DNA of 64,000 nt from Gammaproteobacteria bacterium (GTDB lineage: Bacteria; Pseudomonadota; Gammaproteobacteria; Enterobacterales; Alteromonadaceae), in NCBI GenBank assembly GCA_018222405.1, contig JAAFAI010000023.1, positions 1-64,000 on the forward strand, written 5' to 3'. Each line of letters opens with the position of its first letter. Position 1 is the stretch's first letter. Below are positions 39,429-48,650 of this stretch, one piece after another. Below the pieces are notes generated by a model. The model was not told the DNA's origin and did no database searches. It saw only the letters and a list, made by a program, of their open reading frames with translations. Position numbers and translations under genes: made by a program.

Positions 39429-40277
39429 TCAGTAAAGCATAAAGGCACTGGGATTAAATAAGCTCATCACACTGAGGCATTGGAGATTAGTGATGTCCAG
39501 CGCATCTTCCAGATCTTCATGAGCCAGTCCCAGGGTTTCATGCAAATGAGGTAACAGGTTGTTATAGCTTGGATAAACCTCGGTGTTTACGTTATCCAGC
39601 GCCAGTACATAGGACAACTGCAGGATTTGAACATCCAGTTCGGTAGCCGGTGTGTCGGTATTATGAATATGCTCCAGAGGATGACTGATAGCCTCTGGAA
39701 TCCCCCAGTTGTTAATAATACCCGCCGATAATGAAGCGTAGGTAAAGCCACAGATCGCCTGTTGTAATTCTGCTGGCTTCACCCTGGCATTAAATGCGGT
39801 GCAGCGCTGTGCTTCCTTGGGATACATAGAAACCATCGCCAGCTCACCAATGTTATGCAACAAGCCAGACACAAACAGCCGTTCTGACTCCTTGTGTTTC
39901 TTTTGTTCAGCAATGTATTTAGCCAGCAAACCGCAGCTAACGCTCTGCTCCCAGAACCGGTCCAGGTCGATTATCTTGGCTTCGACATTACGAAACGCGT
40001 GGGAAATACCGTAGGCTAACGCCAAATCATAGGCGGCACGGGTACCTATCACCTGCAATGCCTTGGTGATAGTTTCGATACGGTTGGGGAATTTATACAA
40101 CGCACTGTTAGCCACTTTAAGTAACTGGCCGGTCAGCGCCGGGTCGAAGGCGATAATTTCGCCAATATCATCCATGCTGGCAGCGCTATCATCCATGCAC
40201 GCTTTCAGACGGGTCACAGCTTCAGGTAACACGAATATTTCGGTAGCTTGTGAAGCAATTTCAGACACATTTTTCAT
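39429..40277 (-). CDS. HDOD domain protein
   Basis: A 282-residue protein consisting mostly of one HDOD domain (about residues 15-220): FDPALTGQLLKVANSALYKFP, ITKALQVIGTRAAYDLALAY, and FVSGLLHNIGELAM, with the HD-like residues not in a catalytic arrangement. HDOD proteins act as non-enzymatic adaptors in signalling, often tied to motility or c-di-GMP. No other signalling domain is attached. AGAGG precedes the ATG. It is a single-gene unit. Confidence 0.87.
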   Translation of the reverse strand: MKNVSEIASQATEIFVLPEAVTRLKACMDDSAASMDDIGEIIAFDPALTGQLLKVANSALYKFPNRIETITKALQVIGTRAAYDLALAYGISHAFRNVEAKIIDLDRFWEQSVSCGLLAKYIAEQKKHKESERLFVSGLLHNIGELAMVSMYPKEAQRCTAFNARVKPAELQQAICGFTYASLSAGIINNWGIPEAISHPLEHIHNTDTPATELDVQILQLSYVLALDNVNTEVYPSYNNLLPHLHETLGLAHEDLEDALDITNLQCLSVMSLFNPSAFMLY

Positions 40278-40391
40278 ATTAAAGCCTCTGCTGCGAAAGC
40301 AATCCTTGTATATACTTATTCACAACAATTTCCATTCTCTGCACTACTGATATAGCGCATCTCTGCTGGCACTGCCACTAAATTGGCGCCA

Positions 40392-41426
40392 TTATTCCAA
40401 GTGTAGCTGAAATTTCAAAGTATTCCCGTCCAAAGGGGGTCGCACTGCGACTAGCGCCGAGGTTTCCAGAGATTTCACCAGGTCAGTTACGCTTTTGTTT
40501 ATCGGGCAGGTTACTCCGCTTAAAGCCCCCTGCTCTGACACGGCGCCGTTAAGGTAATCAATTTCGGTTACCCGGCCGGCTTGCAAATCCCACCACATGG
40601 AAGACCGCGCAGTAGGTTCTATATGCAACATAGCGCTGGCCAGACGCTTAAACAGCCAGTCAGGTAAACGCAAAACGGTGGGTAAATAGCGAGCCGGTAC
40701 CCGGGTAAGCATGGGGAGTCTGATGTTGCGCGCGGCAGTCACTGCCAACAGCTCATCCATCAGCGCTGCGATCACCTGCCGGCAACCTCTGTCGAGTAGC
40801 ATGGTTCTGACCGGCTGATTAACAATAGCATTGATACTGTTTGCCATATTGAGCTGTAACTTAGCCCAGGCGACGGCTTCAATATCCTGACGCCAGGAAA
40901 GCATCAAAAGTTTATGCTGCACCACACTCAGCACTTTCATGAGCTGAGGCGCCAGATCCTCTGGCTGCTCCAGGTAAAACTCCCCTTCCGTGGTCTTTTG
41001 CAACTGCATCAGTGATTCATCCCAAACCACGTTGCAGCCCACAATGCCCTGTAAAACGCGAATGCCGGGTAAGTACTTTCGGGTAAGCGCTGCTGCGCCA
41101 AGACCGTTCTGACAGCAAACCACAACGCAATCCGGCGCGACCAGCGGCTGCAACCGCATCAGCATTTCAGCTAGTGCCGTATTTTTTACTGTCAGCCAGA
41201 TAACGCTGCGTTCAATTTTGGCCGGTAAATCCTCCAGGCATTCTGCTGCGTTCGCCCTGAACTGTGCTTCGTTACCAGCATAGTCAGTCAGGGTGATGCC
41301 CTCAGCCAGTCGCCCCAGCCAGATTGGACGACCAATAAAGCTCACCCGGGCAGACTGGCCAATAATGCCGCCCAGTAAGCCGCCAATTAAACCACTGCCG
41401 ACAATAACATGCTGATACGGCTCCAT
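40392..41426 (-). CDS. Ketopantoate reductase family protein (2-dehydropantoate 2-reductase-like)
   Basis: A 344-residue NAD(P)-dependent reductase with the amino-terminal VGSGLIGGLLGGIIG Rossmann loop, VVCCQNGLGAAALTRKY (family QNG motif) and the helical C-terminal ketopantoate-reductase domain with AKLQLNMANSINAIVN, which holds the conserved Lys and Asn. It may be PanE, but the sequence is divergent and a paralogue acting on another 2-keto acid cannot be excluded. ATG at 41426 with AGGA upstream is preferred to the longer frame beginning at 41489. Divergent from the glycosyltransferase. Confidence 0.75.
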   Translation of the reverse strand: MEPYQHVIVGSGLIGGLLGGIIGQSARVSFIGRPIWLGRLAEGITLTDYAGNEAQFRANAAECLEDLPAKIERSVIWLTVKNTALAEMLMRLQPLVAPDCVVVCCQNGLGAAALTRKYLPGIRVLQGIVGCNVVWDESLMQLQKTTEGEFYLEQPEDLAPQLMKVLSVVQHKLLMLSWRQDIEAVAWAKLQLNMANSINAIVNQPVRTMLLDRGCRQVIAALMDELLAVTAARNIRLPMLTRVPARYLPTVLRLPDWLFKRLASAMLHIEPTARSSMWWDLQAGRVTEIDYLNGAVSEQGALSGVTCPINKSVTDLVKSLETSALVAVRPPLDGNTLKFQLHLE

Positions 41427-41529
41427 AGAGTTTATCCTGCCTCTAATAGGTTTACCTATGTTACCCAACTTTGCTCGTCGGCAAAGCATAAGTCATGGTA
41501 TATTTGCGCTTTTTATTGATGGGCCAGAT

Positions 41530-42759
41530 ATGACAGAAAAGGTGTTGATAATAGGCGCAGTTTGGCCGGAGTCGAAATCTTCTGCGGCCGGGCAGAATAT
41601 GGCGGCATTGATTAAACTGTTTGCCGGCCGGGGCTACTTCATCCACTTTGCCAGTGCGGCGGCTGAAAGCCTGCACAGGGACAACGATCTGCTTGACAAG
41701 TGTGCGCTGCACTCAATAAACCTGAACGACGCCTCTTTCGACACGTTCGTTGCGAAGTTAAACCCTGCAATCGTCATCTTCGACCGCTTTATGACCGAAG
41801 AGCAGTTTTCAGCGCGGGTTAAAAAGCACTGCCCCGATGCCCTGCATATTCTCAACACCGAAGATTTACACAGCCTGCGTCATGCCCGCCATGAAGCGGT
41901 GAAGCAAGGCGGTTCAGCCAGCGACGCAGAGTTAAACAATGCCTTTTCGCAGCGGGAAATCGCCGCTATTCTGCGCAGTGATATCAGCCTGATCATTTCA
42001 TCGGCAGAATACCGCCTGCTCACCGATTATTATCAGGTACCCGAAAAACAGTTGCAGTTATATCCACTTCAGCAACCACTGACTGCTCCGTCTGAACTGC
42101 CCGAATACGCGGCGCGCCAGCATTTTATTACCGTGGGTAATTTTCGACACGCGCCAAACTGGGATGCGGTCTTACAGTTAAAACAATTGTGGCCTGCCAT
42201 AAGAGCCCGGTTACCTGATGCTGAGCTGCACATTTACGGGGCTTACCCACCGAAAAAAGCCACCCAGCTTCATAATGCAAAACAAGGCTTTGTTGTTAAG
42301 GGTTGGGTAGACGACATCGGCCAGGCAATGGCCAGCGCCCGGATTTGCCTGGCACCACTTCGCTTTGGCGCCGGGATCAAAGGTAAACTGCTAACAGCCA
42401 TGCAATACGCCACGCCCAGTATCACCACAGAGGTTGGTGCTGAGGGCATTGCCAGTGCTGAAGAATGGCCCGGTAAAGTGGTCAGCTTAACGCCACCAGC
42501 GGCGTTTATCGATGCTGCCTGCGACCACTACAGCAAAGAAGCACAATGGCAACAAGCCAGTCAGCAGGCTCACACGGTCAACGCCGCCTATCAGGACGCC
42601 CAGCACCAGGCGCAGGCTGCCTTATTTGAGATAATTACTGTTGCGCGTAACGATTTACCGGCATTTCGTCAGGGCTTATTTCTGCATAGTCTGATGTGGC
42701 ACCACAGCCTGCGTGCCTCACAGTTTATGAGTCAGTGGATAGAAGCGAAAAACCGCTAA
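41530..42759 (+). CDS. Glycosyltransferase, GT4-like
   Basis: A 409-residue GT-B fold enzyme. The amino domain begins KVLIIGAVWPES and the donor-binding C-terminal domain contains FITVGNFRHAPNWDAVLQLK, ELHIYGAYPPKKATQL and the APLRFGAGIKGKLLTAMQYATPSI segment that binds the nucleotide sugar in family 4. A C-terminal extension of about 60 residues is unassigned. No other polysaccharide gene is adjacent, so the acceptor is unknown. The ATG at 41530 is used; the 24 upstream codons of the longer frame lie in the divergent promoter region. Confidence 0.8.
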   Translation: MTEKVLIIGAVWPESKSSAAGQNMAALIKLFAGRGYFIHFASAAAESLHRDNDLLDKCALHSINLNDASFDTFVAKLNPAIVIFDRFMTEEQFSARVKKHCPDALHILNTEDLHSLRHARHEAVKQGGSASDAELNNAFSQREIAAILRSDISLIISSAEYRLLTDYYQVPEKQLQLYPLQQPLTAPSELPEYAARQHFITVGNFRHAPNWDAVLQLKQLWPAIRARLPDAELHIYGAYPPKKATQLHNAKQGFVVKGWVDDIGQAMASARICLAPLRFGAGIKGKLLTAMQYATPSITTEVGAEGIASAEEWPGKVVSLTPPAAFIDAACDHYSKEAQWQQASQQAHTVNAAYQDAQHQAQAALFEIITVARNDLPAFRQGLFLHSLMWHHSLRASQFMSQWIEAKNR

Positions 42760-42815
42760 TCAGTTTTGCAGTTAACCACGTATACACTTTTACAGGTTAC
42801 CAACAGGACAGTCGA

Positions 42816-43262
42816 ATGAGGCAATATATTACACTTGGCGTGAGCATGCTTTTGCTCACTTACAGCCAGGCTGCCGGCGCACAGTCGCGTTTGGCACCAC
42901 AAAACATGATGGCGCTTTGCCAGGGGCTCGGACAGGCCACTGCCACGGTTGCACAGGGCCGCGAACAGGGTGTCCCCGACGACAAAAACGAAGGTGTGCA
43001 AGTACTTAAACGTATCTCTGTGCACAGCGGTAACGACTTTGTCAGTCACATTGGCCAGTTTCTTAACCACTCGAAAGACTTGCCATACCTTTGGCAGGGC
43101 ATGTTGTATACCCACGCCTGCTGGCACAGTTATCAGGATAATCCGGCTCAGGTAAGTCTGATGTCGTCCCTGCTACCGTTTCGTTGCGACATGGACAGCC
43201 CGGCCATGGAATGTATTGATAAAACCTTTTCAACTCTGCCCGGCCAGGCAGAGCAAATTTAA
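42816..43262 (+). CDS. Secreted hypothetical protein
   Basis: I do not recognise this family. From ATG 42816 (CAGGAC upstream) it encodes 148 residues with a signal peptide (cleavage likely after AAGA, about residue 22). The mature part has four Cys (CQGLG, HACWH, FRCD, MECI) that could form two disulfides, consistent with a periplasmic location. The longer open frame from 42696 overlaps the glycosyltransferase and is rejected. The stop codon directly abuts that of the sufE-type gene on the other strand. Confidence 0.65.
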   Translation: MRQYITLGVSMLLLTYSQAAGAQSRLAPQNMMALCQGLGQATATVAQGREQGVPDDKNEGVQVLKRISVHSGNDFVSHIGQFLNHSKDLPYLWQGMLYTHACWHSYQDNPAQVSLMSSLLPFRCDMDSPAMECIDKTFSTLPGQAEQI

Positions 43263-43673
43263 TCAATTTGTGACTACAGCCTGGTGCCGTATCTGCCTGA
43301 TCACTTCAGCAATACCACTGGCCCTGGACTGGCTCAGATAACGTTCGAGCTGTATCGACGCAAACCAGTCATCAAAGTCGAAGACAGCGATTTGCTCTGG
43401 CGATAGCTGGTTGACTCTTTCCTGGATCACCGCCAGTACGCCGCGGATTATTTTACTGTCTGACCAGGCCAGCATCGCTACCTGGTGGTTATCATCCACA
43501 GTGAGTTGCAACCACACACGGCTCTGACACCCCTGCACTTCGCTGTCTTCATTACGCGCCTCAGCGCTCAGCGGATGCAGCGCCTTGCCAGCCAGCATCA
43601 GTTGCCGTAGCAGATTATCCCATCCCTTTGCCTGTGCCAGTTGCGCGGCGAGGTTGGGGCTATTCGTCGTCAT
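43263..43673 (-). CDS. SufE/CsdE family sulfur acceptor
   Basis: A 136-residue SufE-like protein that accepts persulfide sulfur from a cysteine desulfurase. The active cysteine is C49 in VQGCQSRVWL, and RGVLAVI plus the C-terminal LSQSRASGI match the family. No sufS or csdA gene is adjacent, so its desulfurase partner lies elsewhere. It overlaps the DUF2750 gene by 14 bp and is probably translated from the same mRNA. Confidence 0.9.
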   Translation of the reverse strand: MTTNSPNLAAQLAQAKGWDNLLRQLMLAGKALHPLSAEARNEDSEVQGCQSRVWLQLTVDDNHQVAMLAWSDSKIIRGVLAVIQERVNQLSPEQIAVFDFDDWFASIQLERYLSQSRASGIAEVIRQIRHQAVVTN

Positions 43674-44031
43674 CGGTCAGTTGTAACAGTAATTCGTCGG
43701 CAGACGTGACAATGCCCTCGCGCAGATTGCCTGAGGGAAATAACACCAGACCAATCTGATTCTTTTTCAGGCCAGGTAACCAGGTCCCGGTAAACTCATC
43801 CAGCGCTATAGCCTGAGGCTTACTGTCGGGTAAATCCTTACGCTGCCAGAATGCTACGCTGGCCTCATCGGGCCATACCGGCAAACAGGTCTGGGTATCA
43901 CTGTCGACCATTACCCAGCCATCGACGCCCATCAGCCCCCAGATCGTTTGGGTTTCCAGTACCCGTTCAACCAATAACTCTCCCCGCTCACGGGCCGGAA
44001 GCTGACTTTCCTGTTCTGTTTGTGCCGTCAT
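43660..44031 (-). CDS. DUF2750 domain protein
   Basis: A 123-residue protein I assign to DUF2750: ETQTIWGLMGVDGWVMVDSD, CLPVWPDEASVAFWQ and DEFTGTWLPGLKKNQIGLVLFP are the characteristic blocks. The function of the family is unknown. It is cytoplasmic, with an acidic C-terminal tail. The gene overlaps the following sufE-type gene by 14 bp, suggesting translational coupling. No good ribosome site is visible. Confidence 0.83.
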   Translation of the reverse strand: MTAQTEQESQLPARERGELLVERVLETQTIWGLMGVDGWVMVDSDTQTCLPVWPDEASVAFWQRKDLPDSKPQAIALDEFTGTWLPGLKKNQIGLVLFPSGNLREGIVTSADELLLQLTDDDE

Positions 44032-44059
44032 AATGTAACTCAGTTAGTTATTTTCGCCG

Positions 44060-44356
44060 ATTATACCAATTCGCATAGAAGTTTGCCTTCTCAGCAATAC
44101 TGTCAGGTTTTCTGGCTAGGCTTGGTTGCACAGGTTTGGTGGTTCCAAATCAAGCAAGCGTAACAACGCCAGAAAGCCTGGTAGCTCGCCCTCAGGGAAT
44201 TGCCCGAAGGGAGTGGCAAAATCGACTAATACTGTGTTGCGTCCTTTGGATATAGAATAGCTATGCCGCAGAGAATGCGTCGTGCTCTGAGTCGTTTTCG
44301 ACTAGCCCTCAGGGATCACTCTGAGAGGGTAAACTTCTATGCGAGTTGGTATTATA
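44060..44356. mobile_element. MITE-like element with terminal inverted repeats
   Basis: The 429-bp gap before xthA is mostly one element. The left end CCAATTCGCATAGAAGTTT (from 44066) and the right end AAACTTCTATGCGAGTTGG (to 44349) are inverted repeats with one mismatch; weaker pairing continues inwards (GCCTTCTCAG against CTGAGAGGGT). ATTATA flanks both ends (44060-44065 and 44351-44356). The interior has no start-bearing gene; an open frame of about 60 codons on the minus strand ending TAG lacks a start. It looks like a non-autonomous element. Confidence 0.7.
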
Positions 44357-44460
44357 CCTGTTTCTGACAATTTGTAAGCCCGGGCGTAACCGGCGGTTAA
44401 GCTCAGCCTGGCTTTCTGGTACTATGCCCGGCATCGAAGATTTATCTATCTGTGGATTCA

Positions 44461-45270
44461 ATGAAAGTCATCTCTTTTAATATTAACGGCATCCGTGCCC
44501 GCATTCATCAGTTAACCGCCCTTATCGAAAAGCACCAGCCGGATGTGGTGGGGTTACAGGAAATCAAAGTCGATAATCCCCAGTTTCCGGTGGCCGACGT
44601 AGAAGCACTGGGTTATAACGTGTATTTTCATGGTCAGAAAGGCCACTATGGCGTGGCGTTTATGACGAAGCAAACGCCAGAAAAGGTGCAATACGGCTTT
44701 CCTACCGACGATGAAGATGCGCAGCGCCGCATGATCATGGTCACGATCAAAAATGATCAGGGCGAACCGGTTACCTTGCTCAACGGCTATTTCCCGCAGG
44801 GCGAAAACCGCAGTCACGAAACCAAATTCCCGGCCAAAGAAAAGTTTTATGCCGATCTGATGACCTATGTCACCACGTCGCATACGCCTGAAGATAACCT
44901 GGTGATCATGGGCGATATGAATATTTCCCACACCGACAGTGATATCGGCATTGGCGAAGATAACCGCAAACGCTGGTTACGCACCGGTAAGTGCAGCTTT
45001 TTGCCAGAAGAACGGGAATGGCTCAATGCGTTGCTCGATTGGGGCCTGTACGACAGTTTTCGGAGTCAGCACCCGGACTGCACCGATCAGTTCAGCTGGT
45101 TTGATTACCGCTCCAAAGGCTTTAACGATAATCGCGGCCTCAGAATCGATCTGATCCTGGCCACGCAGAGTATGCATAATACGTTGCAGGAAAGCGGTAT
45201 CGACTACGAACTTCGCGGTATCGAAAAGCCTTCTGATCATGCCCCCATCTGGGCCACCTACAAAGGATAA
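44461..45270 (+). CDS. xthA: Exodeoxyribonuclease III (AP endonuclease)
   Basis: Class II AP endonuclease and 3'-5' exonuclease of base-excision repair. 269 residues from the ATG at 44461 match E. coli (268); the GTG three codons upstream is less likely. Motifs: [17 protein letters not shown] (metal-binding N), GLQEIK (Glu), [10 protein letters not shown] (Tyr), [13 protein letters not shown] (Asp-Asn), IDLILAT and SDHAPIWA (catalytic His). Confidence 0.96.
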   Translation: MKVISFNINGIRARIHQLTALIEKHQPDVVGLQEIKVDNPQFPVADVEALGYNVYFHGQKGHYGVAFMTKQTPEKVQYGFPTDDEDAQRRMIMVTIKNDQGEPVTLLNGYFPQGENRSHETKFPAKEKFYADLMTYVTTSHTPEDNLVIMGDMNISHTDSDIGIGEDNRKRWLRTGKCSFLPEEREWLNALLDWGLYDSFRSQHPDCTDQFSWFDYRSKGFNDNRGLRIDLILATQSMHNTLQESGIDYELRGIEKPSDHAPIWATYKG

Positions 45271-45273
45271 ACC

Positions 45274-45924
45274 ATGACCACATTACAACTGGTCGGGCTG
45301 TGTTTATTTGTGGTGTTGCTGGGATTTATTGTCCGCAACATTCACTGGCCCGAGTTTGTTGCCTCTAAACAAAAACAGCATATGCTGTTTGGCTGTGCAG
45401 CGGCCGTATTCTTTTTATGGATTTTTCGCGCCAGTGTACCCGGCGATCCAAGCCCCAGCGTGCATTTCATGTGGTTGGTTGCACTCGCGCTAATTCTCGG
45501 TTTCCGATACGCCATGATAGCTGCCACCATCGCCCTGCTTGGCGCTACCGCTATTGGTAAGGAAAGCTGGGCGATGTTCGGGATTAACGGCATGCTTGGC
45601 ATTGCTGCCCCGGTAGCCTTTAGCTACATGTTGTTTATGCTGGCGTTTCACAAGCTACCCAGAAACCTGTTTATTTACGTGTTTCTGTGCGCTTTTATTC
45701 CCGGCGCACTGGCGATTGCCCTGAAAATTGCGCTGATGAGCGGTTATTACGTTATCGACGATATTTACAGCTGGTCGGTAGTGAAAGATAACTATCTTAT
45801 TCTTATACCGTTGCTGCTCTTTCCGGAGGGGATGCTAAACGGCATGACCATGACCATTCTGATCATTTACTTTCCGGGCCTCGCTTACACCTTCCACGAT
45901 AAATTCTATATCGACGGCAAGTAG
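45274..45924 (+). CDS. Integral membrane protein, CbiM-like (COG3235 type)
   Basis: A 216-residue protein with about six transmembrane helices. Segments such as FGINGMLGIAAPVAFSYMLF and FPEGMLNGMTMTILIIYFPG, and the conserved FHDKFYID tail, match a gammaproteobacterial family often labelled energy-coupling factor transporter permease (CbiM-related). The typical CbiM amino-terminal His is not present, so metal transport is unproven. It starts three bases after xthA, probably in its transcript. Confidence 0.75.
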   Translation: MTTLQLVGLCLFVVLLGFIVRNIHWPEFVASKQKQHMLFGCAAAVFFLWIFRASVPGDPSPSVHFMWLVALALILGFRYAMIAATIALLGATAIGKESWAMFGINGMLGIAAPVAFSYMLFMLAFHKLPRNLFIYVFLCAFIPGALAIALKIALMSGYYVIDDIYSWSVVKDNYLILIPLLLFPEGMLNGMTMTILIIYFPGLAYTFHDKFYIDGK

Positions 45925-45927
45925 GCC

Positions 45928-47355
45928 TTAGTTTCGTGTTGCCTGAACGGCAACGCGAAACTTAAGCGTTACACATAAACCACCAGCAGGCTCTAAAGCA
46001 AAATTTATCTCGCCCTCGTTAAGACGCATGGCTTCGGCTGTTATGGCAAGCCCCAGGCCTAAGCCGCCGGTATCTGAATTGCGTGCGCTGTCAGTACGAT
46101 AAAAAGCTTTGGTCAGTCGCTCAAGCTCCTCGGGGGCCACACCGGGCCCATCGTCGCAAATGATAACCTTAAACCACTCAGCATCCCGCTCACAGCGCAG
46201 CGATACCGATGAACTGGCATATTTAAAGGCATTGCGCACCACATTTTCGATAGCCGTAACAAAAGGTTCCTCGTAAATATTTAAGGTGGCGCTGCACAAC
46301 GTATGTTGCCAGGTAATATTCATTCCTTTAGCTTCAAAGGCGGCGTCTTCACATAGATCATCCAGTAATGCTTCTGTAGTGAGTAGCTGGCGCCCCTGTT
46401 GAATGGCATGGGCTTCCATGGTGGTCAGGTCACTCAGACGCTGGATATGTAAATTGAGTAGTTCGCTCTCCCTCTCAGCCCGTTCCAGCAATGGCAAAAT
46501 GGTGGCGTCATCAGACTTTTTGCGGACCAGTGCCAGCGTCATTTGCAGTCGGGTTAACGGCGTACGCAGTTCATGGGAGATGTCGGCACTCTGACGTTTC
46601 TGGTTCTGAATAAGTGCGGCAATCCGCGCTGTCATATCATTAAACTGTTCAAACAGGCTGGCAAACTGCGCGTTGGATGCAAAGCGTTTATCTTCACTGG
46701 CCGGATTATCCACCTCAACTTTGTGCGAAAGCTGGCCCCGCCCAACTGCGTTAAACGCACTGCCGAGGCGGTTAAGTGGCTGCGCAATCGAGCGAACCAG
46801 TAATAAGCTCATCACACTGGTAACGAGCAGAAAAATGCCAATAATGCTCCACCATGGCATGGCGCGGAAAATCTCCATTGGCCGGGGCCGTTCCGGTCGC
46901 CACAGAATGAGCTTAAGTTCAGGCCGCGATGGCAGCACGCCCGGGCCCAGTAAGCGGGTCCATTCCAGGTTAATATCGCGCAGGTGATCGCTTTGCAGAA
47001 AGTACCAGAAACGCGGGTTTTCAAAGCGATCTCGTAACGACTTTCGCAACGGCGCACTGCTAAGAACAATATCGAGCTCGTTATTAATCACAAACCACTC
47101 AAAGGGCATGCGCCGATCAGATTTGTTTAGCATTCGGCCGAGGCGTCGAAAATCTCCGTTGTTATCGGCAATCAGAGTATCCACACGGTTAACCATAGCG
47201 TTGAGAAGTTCACGATCTTTGTCATGCAGGTGATTGTCGTCTGAAAACTGCTGGATCAACACGGCCGGAATGGCAATTGACAATACCGACACTAACAGTG
47301 TCAGCCAGAACCAGCCTAGTACTTTGACATTAAAACTGCGAATGGGGCTTATCAT
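45928..47355 (-). CDS. cpxA: Sensor histidine kinase, CpxA-like
   Basis: A 475-residue inner-membrane histidine kinase. TM1 about residues 12-34, a periplasmic sensor loop, TM2 about 169-187, HAMP, then the kinase: H-box ADISHELRTPLTRL (H261), N-box ENVVRNAFKYA, and ATP lid DDGPGVAPEE and GGLGLGLAI. The kinase resembles E. coli CpxA closely, including NAAFEA-like text after the H-box helix. It overlaps the response regulator by 4 bp (ATGA). The divergent Spy/CpxP-like gene supports a Cpx assignment. Confidence 0.88.
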   Translation of the reverse strand: MISPIRSFNVKVLGWFWLTLLVSVLSIAIPAVLIQQFSDDNHLHDKDRELLNAMVNRVDTLIADNNGDFRRLGRMLNKSDRRMPFEWFVINNELDIVLSSAPLRKSLRDRFENPRFWYFLQSDHLRDINLEWTRLLGPGVLPSRPELKLILWRPERPRPMEIFRAMPWWSIIGIFLLVTSVMSLLLVRSIAQPLNRLGSAFNAVGRGQLSHKVEVDNPASEDKRFASNAQFASLFEQFNDMTARIAALIQNQKRQSADISHELRTPLTRLQMTLALVRKKSDDATILPLLERAERESELLNLHIQRLSDLTTMEAHAIQQGRQLLTTEALLDDLCEDAAFEAKGMNITWQHTLCSATLNIYEEPFVTAIENVVRNAFKYASSSVSLRCERDAEWFKVIICDDGPGVAPEELERLTKAFYRTDSARNSDTGGLGLGLAITAEAMRLNEGEINFALEPAGGLCVTLKFRVAVQATRN

Positions 47356-48056
47356 CCGCTGAAGATCCCGTAGCCCCTGCCACGCTGACTTTTAATTTCA
47401 CAGGCAGAATCAGCCGTACTAAGCTTTTTACGTAAATTACTGATATGCGTATCGATACTGCGGTCAAACGCCTGCAAGCGCCGTCCTAAGCACTGTTCCG
47501 ACAAATCATCTTTACTGATCAATTCGCCGGGCGCATTGGAAAGCTGCTTAAGCAGCGCAAACTCGCTGCCGGTAAGTTCCAGCAACTGATTGTTACAGCG
47601 CGCTTCCATCCGTTGTAAGTCAAGCTGCAGATCGCCCAGCTCGATGCGTTTTGCCCGCGTGCCGGCCCCATTATTTTCAGGCGCGTCACTGCGATCTTTG
47701 GTGCGGCGCATAATGGCCCGGATCCGCGCCAGTAACTCACGATCGTTAAACGGCTTAGCAAGGTAATCATCGGCACCAAGCTCAAGGCCCAGCACTTTGT
47801 CCAGGTCGTCGCCACGGGCGGTGAGCATCAGTACCGGTATTTCACTGTGCTGACGCAGCACTTTCAGCACATCCAGACCATTCAGTTTGGGCAGCATGAC
47901 ATCCAGCAAAATTAACTCGATATTATCGTAATGCAAAGCGGCGTTAAGGCCAGATTCACCGTCTGCGCAATGCAGCACTTCATAGCCGGACATGCCGAGA
48001 AATTCGCTCAGCAGCTCCGCCAGGCCGGCGTCATCTTCAATTAATAATAGGGTCAT
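47352..48056 (-). CDS. cpxR: Response regulator, CpxR-like (OmpR family)
   Basis: A 234-residue OmpR-type regulator. Receiver domain with D52 as the phosphoacceptor (LLDVMLPKLNG) and K101 (YLAKPFNDREL), then a winged-helix DNA-binding domain (LELTGSEFALLKQLSNAPG; FDRSIDTHISNLRKKL; RGRGYGIF). The wording of both domains is CpxR-like. It is the first gene of the unit with cpxA. Expected to control envelope-stress genes, including the divergent spy-like gene 154 bp away. Confidence 0.9.
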   Translation of the reverse strand: MTLLLIEDDAGLAELLSEFLGMSGYEVLHCADGESGLNAALHYDNIELILLDVMLPKLNGLDVLKVLRQHSEIPVLMLTARGDDLDKVLGLELGADDYLAKPFNDRELLARIRAIMRRTKDRSDAPENNGAGTRAKRIELGDLQLDLQRMEARCNNQLLELTGSEFALLKQLSNAPGELISKDDLSEQCLGRRLQAFDRSIDTHISNLRKKLSTADSACEIKSQRGRGYGIFSG

Positions 48057-48210
48057 CTTTTTTACTGTCTACATCTATTGCTTAAGGCTAATAATGCCTG
48101 ACTTTTCACATGTTCACAGCACATTTGCATATCTTAACGTTACCTGACTCTTAACCAGATATTATTAAAACCGTCCTCATACGGGGAAGCCAAATAACCA
48201 GGAGAACCTG

Positions 48211-48603
48211 ATGAAACGTCTAATGAAAAAACTCAGCATTATTACCTGTGCCGCAATGATTGTTGGCACTGGCATTAGCGGCATGGCTATCGCCGCTAAC
48301 AGCAACCAACCACAGGCAGAACGGGAAATGCCGTTACTGCCGCCCATGATGGAAAAAATGGCCGATAAGCTTAACCTGACCGAGGCCCAGCAAGCAGAGC
48401 TGAAAAGCCTCAGAGAGCGTCAGCAGGCACTACGCGCCGAATTCTGGGAGGTCTTTACCGAAGAACAGAAAACCACCATGCTGCAGGCCATGATGAAGCA
48501 CCGCAAAGACCGCGGTGGGGATAAACACTTCCGTAAAGGCCATCACCAGGGCGAGCGTGGAGACCGGGGGGAACGTCCGGATAGCCCGAATCCAGGCCGC
48601 TAA
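48211..48603 (+). CDS. Spy/CpxP-family periplasmic protein
   Basis: A 130-residue secreted protein: signal peptide (cleavage about residue 29, AIA|AN), then a helical region with the LTxxQ-type motif (LNLTEAQQAEL) and a second FTEEQK copy, as in the chaperone Spy and the regulator CpxP. The tail is very basic and His/Arg/Gly-rich (HKDRGGDKHFRKGHHQGERGD region), which could bind metal. It is divergent from the Cpx pair, the usual place for a CpxR target and feedback regulator. AGGAGA precedes the ATG. Confidence 0.87.
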   Translation: MKRLMKKLSIITCAAMIVGTGISGMAIAANSNQPQAEREMPLLPPMMEKMADKLNLTEAQQAELKSLRERQQALRAEFWEVFTEEQKTTMLQAMMKHRKDRGGDKHFRKGHHQGERGDRGERPDSPNPGR

Positions 48604-48623
48604 TAGTTCGTCTTCCCAACTTT

Positions 48624-48650
48624 GGCCGCTTCACTCAGCGGCCTTTTTTA
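48624..48650 (+). terminator. Rho-independent terminator after the Spy-like gene
   Basis: GGCCGCT (48624-48630) pairs with AGCGGCC (48637-48643), followed by a T-run. It lies 21 bp after the stop codon. Confidence 0.92.

Noticed and set aside
42696-42815. Upstream extension of the secreted 148-residue protein
   Set aside because: Overlaps the glycosyltransferase end and would remove the signal peptide from the amino end.
44110-44300. Open frame of about 60 codons on the minus strand inside the inverted-repeat element
   Set aside because: No start codon; bounded by TAG codons on both sides.
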